A DNA stretch of 29,122 nt, taken from positions 1 to 29,122 of the forward strand of contig JAWVYO010000024.1 of the NCBI GenBank assembly GCA_033722675.1, written 5' to 3'. A program made the translations under genes and the position numbers. Source of the DNA: DATHYU01 sp033722675 (GTDB taxonomy: Bacteria; Actinomycetota; Acidimicrobiia; Spongiisociales; UBA11373). Shown piece by piece: positions 1 through 6,798 of the stretch; the first letter of the stretch is position 1, and every line of letters starts with the position of its first letter. Under the pieces are notes generated by a model. That model searched no databases. It had not been told where the DNA came from and worked only from the letters and a program-made list of their open reading frames with translations.

Positions 1-106
1 CCCCCCCCCCACCTAGCTCTGGGCTCTCGCCCGGCGCCCGCCCGTCGCCGCGCCCCGCGCCCGCCCCCCCCCCGCCCCGCCCTCCGGGGCCCCCCCCCCC
101 CCGCCG
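1..106. other. Low-complexity poly-C contig edge, probably unreliable sequence
   Basis: The first ~105 bases are almost only C and G, with repeated C homopolymers (positions 1-10, 64-73 and 91-102). They bear no resemblance to the well-behaved coding DNA that begins near 107. In the frame of the following gene the only stop is a TAG at 14-16, inside this stretch. From about 107 onward the frame reads as normal protein. I infer degraded read or assembly sequence at a contig end rather than biological DNA. Confidence 0.6.
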
Positions 107-190
107 GGCGGGTTCCTCGTCGTCGACGCGCTCACACCGGGTGGCGACTCGGCGACGGCGGTCGGGGTCTTCGACCCGGCCGGCCGGGCC

Positions 191-3145
191 GTGCCCGACA
201 TGCCGCTTTCGACCTTCGGAACCCATCAACCCGTCGAGATCCGGGTCCTCGACCCGACGGGCGCACCCGTCGGAACCCTGCCCGTCGAGGACCTGTTCCC
301 GGAGGGCGTCTTCGAGGTGGGCCCCGCGGAACCCGAGTGCACGAGACAGGGCCTCGAGTTCGCCCCGGGGCTGGGTCCGCCGGTCGACGGCATCCGGGGC
401 CTGTTCGACGACCTCGGGGCGACGCCCGAGGAGACGACGATGGTCGTCGAGTGGGGCGCCGTCGGACTCGACGGTCTCGGTGATCCCTTCCGGTTCTCCG
501 CGCCGTCGGGGCCGCCGACGATCGAAGGAGGATTCGGCGACATCCTGACCGTCGGGTCGTCGCAGGTGACGTTCGACGCCTCCGGTGAGTCGCCCATCGC
601 ATTGGACTGCGCCACCCCCGGTGTCCTGTGCGGCGGCAGGGCGCCGGTCCTCGACGGTGGCGACTACCACGTGCTGTGGTTCGAGACGGCCGCCCCGTTC
701 CCGCCGCCGGGTGGGTTCCAGTCGCAGCAGGCGATCGTCTTCAACGACTCGATCGGCGAGCCCTGGCAGCACGTGCCCGACTTCCCGTGGGACACGTTCA
801 ACGGCGCGGCCGTGTGGATGTTCGTCGACACCCCGCTCGGCGGCGGACCGCCGGTGTTCTCGGCCAGCGTCGCGCAGGGCGGGACCACGGTCGCTCCGCT
901 CGCCACCGATGCCTTCGCGTACGTCATGGACGACACCTTCGCCGTGTTCGTGCCACGGGCCGAGTTCCCGACGATCTCGGGCTTTGGAGCCGCCGTCCAC
1001 TTCCACGACGGCAGCTTCGGATTCCAGCCCTCGGACCTCTCGATCCTGGACTCCGCTCCCGACACGAACGGACCCTGGACCCGAGGACCCGGGGACCTGT
1101 TCGCCCCGATGCCGGTCGGAGACATGGATCACGTCGTCACCGGGATCCCCGACGAGGTGCCCGAGGTGACGACCACCACGGTGCTCGAGGTCACGCCGAC
1201 CACGCAGCCCGAGGCGACGGCGACCACGTTGCCCGAGGTCACGCCGACGACGCAGCCCGAGTCGACGCCGACGTCGGTCCCCGAGGCGGGCCCCCCGCCG
1301 GAGACTCCCCAGGGCGACGACGGAGGAGGGCCGCCCTGGGGCCTCATCATCGGTGGTGGGATCGTCATCATCGGAGGCGGGGGGTACCTCCTCACCCGCA
1401 GGTCCGGTGCCGAACCCACGCCCACCACCGAGGAGGAGCCCACGCCCGAGCCCGACTCCGACGGTGGGCTGCCGCCGGGTCGGAAGTTCGACGATGAGTT
1501 CCTCATCACCTTCTTCGACACCGAGGAGGAGGCGAAGTGGGAGCTCGACGAGACCGACTGGAAGCGTTGGCAGGAGCTGAAGCTCGAGGAACGGACCCAC
1601 CTCTGGACGGCCACGCGAACTCGTGAGGAGGGAGTTCAGCGACGGATCGAGACCGCCGTCGAGGGATACATGCGGGGGCTTCGGGGCGGCATCGATGCCT
1701 TCGCCGACGGCGTCGAGACCTACGCGGGCGGGACCGAAACGGTGATCCGCGAGAGCGACGAGTTGCTGCGGATCTACAACGAATGGTCCCAAGAAGGCGG
1801 CATGCGCGACGTCATGTGGTGGGTCGACCTCGCCGAGGCGGTCGTGGGGATCGGTCGGCTTGCGGTCAACCTCGGCGAGGGCACGGTACGCCTCATCGCC
1901 CGGTCCCTGGGCAGCGCCGACGAAGGGGTGGACGTCGGCCGGGCGGCGGCTCGCGCTGCAGGGGCCGCGGACGAGACCGGTGGTGCCACGGGGAGGGCGG
2001 CACGGGCCACCGACGAGGCCGCCGACGCTGCGACGGCGTCCAACGCCGGGGCCGGACGTCGCGTCGTCGGCGAAGCGAACGACATCTACGACGGGGTCGA
2101 CCTCGCAGAGTTCGAGAAGTTCGTGGAGTCGGTGCTGGGCCGGTCGTTCGACAATTTCGACGAGGCACTGCCGCTCGTCGCCCGGCACCTCGGCTACTAC
2201 ATGGACTTTTCCCAGACCCAGAAGAACTGGCTGCTCGAGTTGGCGACGAAGGCGACGCTGGCCGCTCGGGGGAATCGGATCGACTTCGACCCGGAGGCGT
2301 TGGCGTGGCTCCATCGCATGGGTCAGAGTGAGGAGTTCTGGGAGAACCTCGCCAAGGCGGCGAGCCTCGACATCGATGCTCGGATCTATCGGCTGGTCGA
2401 CGAGGTGGAGCTCGGTCTCCTTCGGCGTCTGGCCAACTCGCCCGAGGCTGCATCCGCCGCCCGATCCTCGCGATCGCGAACGCCCCCTGCGGGCGCGGCG
2501 GGTGCGGCGGATGAGGCTGCGGAGACGGTGAGGATGCCGCCTCCTGGGGGTGCGGATGAGGCTGCGGAGACGGTGAGGATGCCGCCTCCTGGGGGTGCGG
2601 TGGATGAGGCTGCGGAGACGGTGCGGATTCCCCCGCCCGCCTCTGCTGTGCGCCCGCTCGATCCGGCGGTCACGCTCCCGCCCCCCGGAGCAGCCACGCT
2701 GCCGCGCGGCGGTACGCCGACGCTCCCGCCTCCCTCGGCGCGGGCTGCGATGGATGAGGTCGCGGAGACGGTGCGGATGCCGCCTCCTGGGGGTGCGGAT
2801 GAGGCTGCGGAGACGGTGCGGATGCCGCCTCCTGGGGGTGCGGTGGATGAGGCTGCGGAGACGGTGAGGATCCCGCCTCCGACGGGTGCGGTGGACGAGG
2901 CCTCGGAGACGGTGCGGATGCCGACTCCGATGGGGGCAGGAACCCGTCGCCCACGAGTGGGCGAGTCGGCGGCCAGCCCCGTGTCGCTCAACGAGATCGG
3001 CGCCACCGGTCGTGGTCCTGCCGACGCGACTTCGGCGGCGGGGACGTCCGACGCCGTGCGGACAGGCCTGAAAGGGAGCCGGGGGCTTCCCGGACTCGTG
3101 AGTCTCGCCCAGTCGCTCGGTCTCGACCGGGGAGGCGAGCGGTGA
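191..3145 (+). CDS. Large single-pass membrane protein with Thr/Pro stalk and cytoplasmic ETVR-PPP repeats (5' truncated)
   Basis: I do not recognise the family. GTG at 191 is only the first available start codon. The frame reads as good coding sequence back to about 107 (FLVVDALTPGGDSA...), so the true N-terminus and any signal peptide are lost at the contig edge. Residues 1-320 look like an extracellular beta-rich domain. About 325-375 is a Thr/Pro/Glu stalk with the repeat EVTPTTQPE. About 382-404 is one hydrophobic Gly/Ile-rich membrane helix followed by Arg-Arg, giving an N-outside topology. About 430-760 is a charged, helix-rich cytoplasmic region with a Trp-rich patch (MWWVDLAEAV) and an Ala/Asp-rich linker. 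Residues 773-915 hold seven copies of a 14-16-residue DEAAETVRMPPPGG-type unit. The stop overlaps the next start (GTGA), so it is probably co-translated with the two following genes. A surface sensor or scaffold is a guess only. Confidence 0.75.
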   Translation: MPDMPLSTFGTHQPVEIRVLDPTGAPVGTLPVEDLFPEGVFEVGPAEPECTRQGLEFAPGLGPPVDGIRGLFDDLGATPEETTMVVEWGAVGLDGLGDPFRFSAPSGPPTIEGGFGDILTVGSSQVTFDASGESPIALDCATPGVLCGGRAPVLDGGDYHVLWFETAAPFPPPGGFQSQQAIVFNDSIGEPWQHVPDFPWDTFNGAAVWMFVDTPLGGGPPVFSASVAQGGTTVAPLATDAFAYVMDDTFAVFVPRAEFPTISGFGAAVHFHDGSFGFQPSDLSILDSAPDTNGPWTRGPGDLFAPMPVGDMDHVVTGIPDEVPEVTTTTVLEVTPTTQPEATATTLPEVTPTTQPESTPTSVPEAGPPPETPQGDDGGGPPWGLIIGGGIVIIGGGGYLLTRRSGAEPTPTTEEEPTPEPDSDGGLPPGRKFDDEFLITFFDTEEEAKWELDETDWKRWQELKLEERTHLWTATRTREEGVQRRIETAVEGYMRGLRGGIDAFADGVETYAGGTETVIRESDELLRIYNEWSQEGGMRDVMWWVDLAEAVVGIGRLAVNLGEGTVRLIARSLGSADEGVDVGRAAARAAGAADETGGATGRAARATDEAADAATASNAGAGRRVVGEANDIYDGVDLAEFEKFVESVLGRSFDNFDEALPLVARHLGYYMDFSQTQKNWLLELATKATLAARGNRIDFDPEALAWLHRMGQSEEFWENLAKAASLDIDARIYRLVDEVELGLLRRLANSPEAASAARSSRSRTPPAGAAGAADEAAETVRMPPPGGADEAAETVRMPPPGGAVDEAAETVRIPPPASAVRPLDPAVTLPPPGAATLPRGGTPTLPPPSARAAMDEVAETVRMPPPGGADEAAETVRMPPPGGAVDEAAETVRIPPPTGAVDEASETVRMPTPMGAGTRRPRVGESAASPVSLNEIGATGRGPADATSAAGTSDAVRTGLKGSRGLPGLVSLAQSLGLDRGGER
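1187..1261 (+). repeat. Thr/Pro stalk repeat inside the membrane protein gene
   Basis: Two nearly identical 27-bp copies (1187-1213 and 1235-1261, one base different) encode EVTPTTQPE, separated by a related ATATTLP segment. They form a proline- and threonine-rich spacer just outside the membrane helix, the usual composition of a wall-spanning stalk. Confidence 0.7.
2507..2935 (+). repeat. Seven-copy intragenic repeat encoding DEAAETVR(M/I)PPP units
   Basis: Units start at 2507, 2552, 2597, 2753, 2795, 2840 and 2888, in steps of 42-48 bp. Copies at 2507 and 2552 are identical over 45 bp. Units 1-3 and units 4-6 follow the same order (two M-type units, then one VDE/I-type unit), which suggests a block of three was duplicated. 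The interval 2645-2752 holds decayed versions (VTLPPP, ATLPRG, PTLPPP). Codons such as GCT and GAT are commoner here than in the flanks, consistent with recent expansion. All copies stay in frame. Confidence 0.9.
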
Positions 3146-4629
3146 GTCCTCTCGTAGTCCCGGACGTGGGTGTGGTCGATCGCCGGATGCCGGCGCCTGC
3201 CGACGTGCGAGGCCTCCTCGCCGGATCCGTCGAGGGCGAGCACCCGGTAGTGCTCACCGGGGCGGATGGACGCGCCTGGTGGTCGGCGGCGGTCTCTTCG
3301 CCGGACCTCGTCTTCGCGTTGTGGACGGATCCGGGTCAGCAACTGGTGGTCTATGGCGGCGACCCCGACACCATGCGGAGCCGCCTCGAGACGGCGACCG
3401 TGGCCATCGCCGCAGGCCGGCTCCAGCTGGAGTTGAATCCGGCATGGTCTCGGGCGCGCGCCGTCGAGGGCGACGTCGCTTCGTTCTTCGGTGTCGATGT
3501 CGTCGTTTCCACCGACGACCCGATCGAGGCAGCGACACGCATCGCTGGAGATCCCGCTGGAGCCGGCGAGATGCTCGGACTCGTCGGGACCACGGCGACC
3601 CTCCTCGCGCAGCCGGGCTCACAGTTGGCCGATCGGCTCGCAGCCGCCGGGGCGCGCCCACCGACGTCGCTCACGCTCGTGGACGGGGAGGGTGAACTCG
3701 GCGCGATCATGGCGCGATCTGCCTGGACGAGAGCCCTGGGGGCGTTCCAGGTTCGATCCGTCTCCTCACTCGACGGGCTCGGCGCCGTGCTCGACGGATC
3801 CGTCGGCGACATGGGCGTGGTCGTCGGAGACACCTCGGCCCGCGGTCGCGCCGGCGACCTCCTCGGCGGCGACGAGGCATTCGATGTCGTCGCTGCGGCG
3901 CACTCCGGCGGGAGGACGTCCTTCGTCACCGATCTCGTCACCGCCTTCGGGGCGCTGGGCGTCACGGTCGTGACAGGGAGTGCCGTACCGGTTCGTCCGA
4001 CCGTCGTCCTGCGGGGCGAGGCGGCCGAACAGGCGCGCCTCCACCTGGATCTCGAGGAGCCCACGTCGCCGATGGTCACGATGGGTGCGCTCGCGGGCGA
4101 GCACCTCGAGCGCTACGTGGCTCATCAGTGGGTCGGTTCGATGCGGAGAGCGGCGCGCGCAGCGACCGACACATGGCCCGTCGGCGGTCCCACGGCGGCG
4201 TCGGAGGCCCGGGCCACCGGGCTCGTGGGCTCGGCGAGCCCGTCCCAGGCGCCGAATGCGATCGACGGCGAAGCCATGGTGCGAGTCGCCCGGGCGCGAG
4301 GGTGGCACGACATCGATCCCGCCCTTCCGCCGGTCCTCGATCGCGCCCTCGTCGCCGCACGGCGTCAACTCGTCGGCGACGACACGCCGGTGCCGGGCGA
4401 CGTCGTCGAGCGCGTCACCGAGTGGGGAGGCCGTCCCGGCTTCTGGGCGGATCTGCTCTCGGGGGTGGAGTGGTCCGGTGACCGCATCGTGCTGCCATAT
4501 CCGGCACCGGCGATCGAGATCCTGCGTGCCGTCGTGGTGTCGGGAGGGAACGCAGCCGAACTCCGTTCGTGGCTCGGTCCGGTCAAGGCGGCCGTGTATC
4601 GAGGACTGGCAGGAGGCGCCGATGGTTGA
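3142..4629 (+). CDS. Unknown 495-aa soluble protein, second gene of the membrane-protein module
   Basis: I do not recognise this protein. The GTG start overlaps the previous stop (GTGA), and its own stop is overlapped by the next ATG, so the three genes are tightly coupled. No signal peptide or membrane helix is visible, so it should be cytoplasmic. The N-terminal ~110 residues read as an alternating beta/alpha fold (AWWSAAVSS, VFALWTD, LVVYGGDPD). Residues ~130-310 are rich in short hydrophobic strands followed by Gly/Asp turns (LGLVGTTATLLAQ, MGVVVGDTSARGRAG, VTVVTGSAVPVRPTVVL), reminiscent of Rossmann-like folds but without a clear GxGxxG motif. The C-terminal ~150 residues are helical with several Trp (GWHDIDPALPP, EWGGRPGFWADLL). 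No catalytic motif could be assigned. Confidence 0.8.
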   Translation: MSPLVVPDVGVVDRRMPAPADVRGLLAGSVEGEHPVVLTGADGRAWWSAAVSSPDLVFALWTDPGQQLVVYGGDPDTMRSRLETATVAIAAGRLQLELNPAWSRARAVEGDVASFFGVDVVVSTDDPIEAATRIAGDPAGAGEMLGLVGTTATLLAQPGSQLADRLAAAGARPPTSLTLVDGEGELGAIMARSAWTRALGAFQVRSVSSLDGLGAVLDGSVGDMGVVVGDTSARGRAGDLLGGDEAFDVVAAAHSGGRTSFVTDLVTAFGALGVTVVTGSAVPVRPTVVLRGEAAEQARLHLDLEEPTSPMVTMGALAGEHLERYVAHQWVGSMRRAARAATDTWPVGGPTAASEARATGLVGSASPSQAPNAIDGEAMVRVARARGWHDIDPALPPVLDRALVAARRQLVGDDTPVPGDVVERVTEWGGRPGFWADLLSGVEWSGDRIVLPYPAPAIEILRAVVVSGGNAAELRSWLGPVKAAVYRGLAGGADG

Positions 4630-5566
4630 TTGGCGGGAACAGCACCGTCGCGAACTCATCGAGAAGCAGCGACACATCTCCCAGAAGCTCGCCCAGCTCC
4701 GCGAGTTCCGCGCGCTCGTACTGAGCTGGGAGACGCGCCTTCGCCGCTCGAAGCAGTGGCTCGACTCACTCGACGACGCCGTGATCAGCGACTCCTACTT
4801 CAACGTCGGCGCCCTCATCCGGCTCACCTCGATCACCGAGTCGCTCCAACGCATGGTGAACGAGTTTCAGCAGGTGGGGGATCCGAAGGCGACGGGAACC
4901 GGAACCGCGGTGCAGCCGGCCACCGGCGCCGCACCGGGGACGTCGACGCCGGTGGCGTCGGCTGAGGGGTCCGGGCCTTCGACGGGTGACTACGCAGCAT
5001 GGCTGACCTCCCGGGCGGGCCCGCTGGCGACGTCGACCCCCTGGGAGCTGGTCTTCGAGTTCGACCCCGTCACGGCCGAATCGGTTCGCCAGAAGGATTG
5101 GGGAGCGGCCATCACCAACGTCGTCTTCAATCCGTTCACGTCCACGGCCGCCATGGGATACGCCGAGAAGGCGTCGAACATCGTCTCGGCCATGCGCGAA
5201 GACCACGCCGACGCTTTCGACGATCTCAAGGACGGATGGCACGACACGAGGTCGGCGCTCGGGCGGATCGTGGACGCCCTCGACGGCGTCGACCATCAGA
5301 AACTCCGGGCGCTCGAGGCCGAACTCGCCGAGGTGCTGCGCGACTACGAGCGGACCTACGACGGTGCTCCCGGCGAGGATCCCCGGGCTGCCCGGGAGCT
5401 CCGGGAGCTGGCCGAGGGCGACGGGGCCGAGGAGGAGTTCGAGAAGCTCGCCGAGCGGGCTCGCGCCCGAGCCGCGGAGCTCGATCGTGCGTCGGACGAG
5501 CCGTACGACCCCGACACCGATCCGGACCTCGGAGACCTCGACGACCTGCCCGGACTCGACGACTGA
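4622..5566 (+). CDS. Unknown 314-aa helical protein, third gene of the membrane-protein module
   Basis: ATG at 4622 overlaps the stop of the preceding gene by 8 bp. The frame is open far upstream, but that part lies inside the preceding gene and is out of character, so 4622 is the start. Residues 1-90 form two long charged helices joined by a short turn, a likely coiled coil (for example HRRELIEKQRHISQKLAQL). About 95-130 is a Gly/Thr/Ala linker. Residues 140-225 include PWELVFEFDPVTAESVRQKDW and an alanine-rich helix. About 225-290 is another Glu/Arg/Ala coiled coil, and the end is very acidic (DPDTDPDLGDLDDLPGLDD). The helical-hairpin shape recalls WXG100/LXG-type export partners, but no WXG motif is visible, so that is only a resemblance. 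No signal peptide or membrane helix is seen. Confidence 0.8.
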   Translation: MVDWREQHRRELIEKQRHISQKLAQLREFRALVLSWETRLRRSKQWLDSLDDAVISDSYFNVGALIRLTSITESLQRMVNEFQQVGDPKATGTGTAVQPATGAAPGTSTPVASAEGSGPSTGDYAAWLTSRAGPLATSTPWELVFEFDPVTAESVRQKDWGAAITNVVFNPFTSTAAMGYAEKASNIVSAMREDHADAFDDLKDGWHDTRSALGRIVDALDGVDHQKLRALEAELAEVLRDYERTYDGAPGEDPRAARELRELAEGDGAEEEFEKLAERARARAAELDRASDEPYDPDTDPDLGDLDDLPGLDD

Positions 5567-5567
5567 T

Positions 5568-5583
5568 CGGGCCGTTTCGCCCG
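5568..5583. terminator. Short GC hairpin after the three-gene module
   Basis: CGGGC and GCCCG flank a 6-nt loop, starting 1 nt after the stop at 5566. It has only five pairs and no T-run, so this is a weak candidate for the end of the module transcript. Confidence 0.3.
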
Positions 5584-5607
5584 CCACCTCCCCAATCACA
5601 CCCCTGG

Positions 5608-5638
5608 TACGCTCCCGCCACGCGGCGCGGAGTGAGGG
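5608..5638 (+). promoter_or_regulatory. Candidate -10 box and ribosome site for guaB3
   Basis: TACGCT at 5608-5613 fits the TANNNT pattern seen before other genes here. GGAGTGAGGG at 5629-5638 supplies a Shine-Dalgarno sequence before ATG 5641 and decides that start. Confidence 0.4.
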
Positions 5639-5640
5639 TC

Positions 5641-6798
5641 ATGGAAATCGACATCGGCATCGGCAAGACCGGTCGCCGGGCCTGGGGATTCGACGACATC
5701 GCGATCGTCCCGAGCCGACGGACCCGCGACCCCGACGACGTCGACATCTCCTGGGAGATCGACGCCTACCGCTTCGACCTGCCGATGCTGGCCTCCGCCA
5801 TGGACTCGGCGGTCAGTCCCGAGACGGCCGTCCAGATCGGTCGCCTCGGCGGGCTGGGCGTGCTCAACCTCGAGGGACTGTGGACCCGGTACGAGGATCC
5901 CGAGCCCCACTTCGTCGAGATCGCCTCGCTGCCCGTCGAGAAGGCCACCCGGCGGATGCAGGAGATCTATCTCGAGCCCATCAAGCCCGAGCTCGTCGGA
6001 CGGCGCATCGAGGAGATGAAGTCGGCGGGGGTGACCACCGCCGCCAGCCTGACGCCGCAGCGGGTCGAGGAGTACTCGTCGATCACGAAGGAGACCGGCC
6101 TCGACATCCTCGTGATCCAGGGGACCGTCGTCTCCGCCGAGCACGTGTCGACGCGGACCGAGCCGCTGAACCTCAAGAAGTTCATCCGTGAGTACGAGAC
6201 ACCCGTCGTCGTCGGCGGGGTCGCCTCCTATTCGACGGCGCTGCACCTCATGCGCACCGGCGCCGTCGGCGTCCTCGTCGGCGTCGGCCCCGGCGCGGCG
6301 TGCACGACCCGCGGGGTGCTCGGGGTCGGCGTTCCGCAGGCCACCGCCATCGCCGACGCCGCCGGCGCGCGGATCCGCCACCTCGACGAGACCGGCCGGT
6401 ACGTCCATGTCATCGCCGACGGAGGCATGCGCACCGGCGGGGACATCGCCAAGGCCATCGCCTGCGGCGCCGACGCCGTCATGCTCGGATCACCCATCGC
6501 CAGCGCCGACGAGTCACCGGGCCGGGGCTTCCACTGGGGCATGGCGACGTTCCATCCGGACCTGCCTCGCGGCGCCCGGGTGGAGACCAGGAGCCTGGGC
6601 ACCCTCGAAGAGGTGCTCGTCGGGCCGGCCCACGAGAACGACGGTAAGCGCAACCTGTTCGGAGCGTTGCGGGTCTCGATGGCGACGACCGGCTATTCCG
6701 ACGTGAAGGCCTTCCAGAAGGCCGAGGTGATGGTGGCGCCGGCGCTGAAGACCGAGGGCAAGAACCTCCAGCGCTCCCAGGGCGTCGGCATGGGCTGA
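5641..6798 (+). CDS. guaB3: GuaB3-family IMP dehydrogenase/GMP reductase-related protein
   Basis: This 385-aa TIM-barrel protein belongs to the GuaB3 branch of the IMPDH/GMP reductase superfamily. Visible hallmarks are the N-terminal RRAWGFDDIAIVPSRRT, the substrate loop GVGPGAACTTRGVLG with the nucleophilic cysteine at residue 221, and the phosphate-binding stretch VIADGGMRTGGDIAKAI followed by GADAVMLGSP. It lacks the two CBS domains of classical IMPDH (about 490 aa) and has no recognisable RYF/PEGVEG flap. Classical annotation is IMP dehydrogenase (IMP to XMP, NAD-dependent). From memory, cyanobacterial GuaB3 was shown to be a GMP reductase, so the direction is open. ATG at 5641 is chosen for the GGAG/GAGGG site just upstream. 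The stop overlaps the guaA start by 1 nt (TGATG), making one guanine-nucleotide operon. Confidence 0.93.
   Translation: MEIDIGIGKTGRRAWGFDDIAIVPSRRTRDPDDVDISWEIDAYRFDLPMLASAMDSAVSPETAVQIGRLGGLGVLNLEGLWTRYEDPEPHFVEIASLPVEKATRRMQEIYLEPIKPELVGRRIEEMKSAGVTTAASLTPQRVEEYSSITKETGLDILVIQGTVVSAEHVSTRTEPLNLKKFIREYETPVVVGGVASYSTALHLMRTGAVGVLVGVGPGAACTTRGVLGVGVPQATAIADAAGARIRHLDETGRYVHVIADGGMRTGGDIAKAIACGADAVMLGSPIASADESPGRGFHWGMATFHPDLPRGARVETRSLGTLEEVLVGPAHENDGKRNLFGALRVSMATTGYSDVKAFQKAEVMVAPALKTEGKNLQRSQGVGMG

Noticed and set aside
2507..2935. Repeat cluster considered as a CRISPR array
   Set aside because: The units are contiguous, in frame and protein-coding, with no unique spacers and no cas genes.
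3980..4621. N-terminal extension of the third module gene by 214 residues
   Set aside because: It overlaps the second gene in another frame and is Arg/Ser-rich. The coding character changes sharply at ATG 4622.
191..5566. Toxin/antitoxin or polymorphic toxin reading of the module
   Set aside because: No nuclease, deaminase, ADP-ribosyltransferase or peptidase motif is visible and there is no immunity-like small gene. The helical resemblance alone is not enough.
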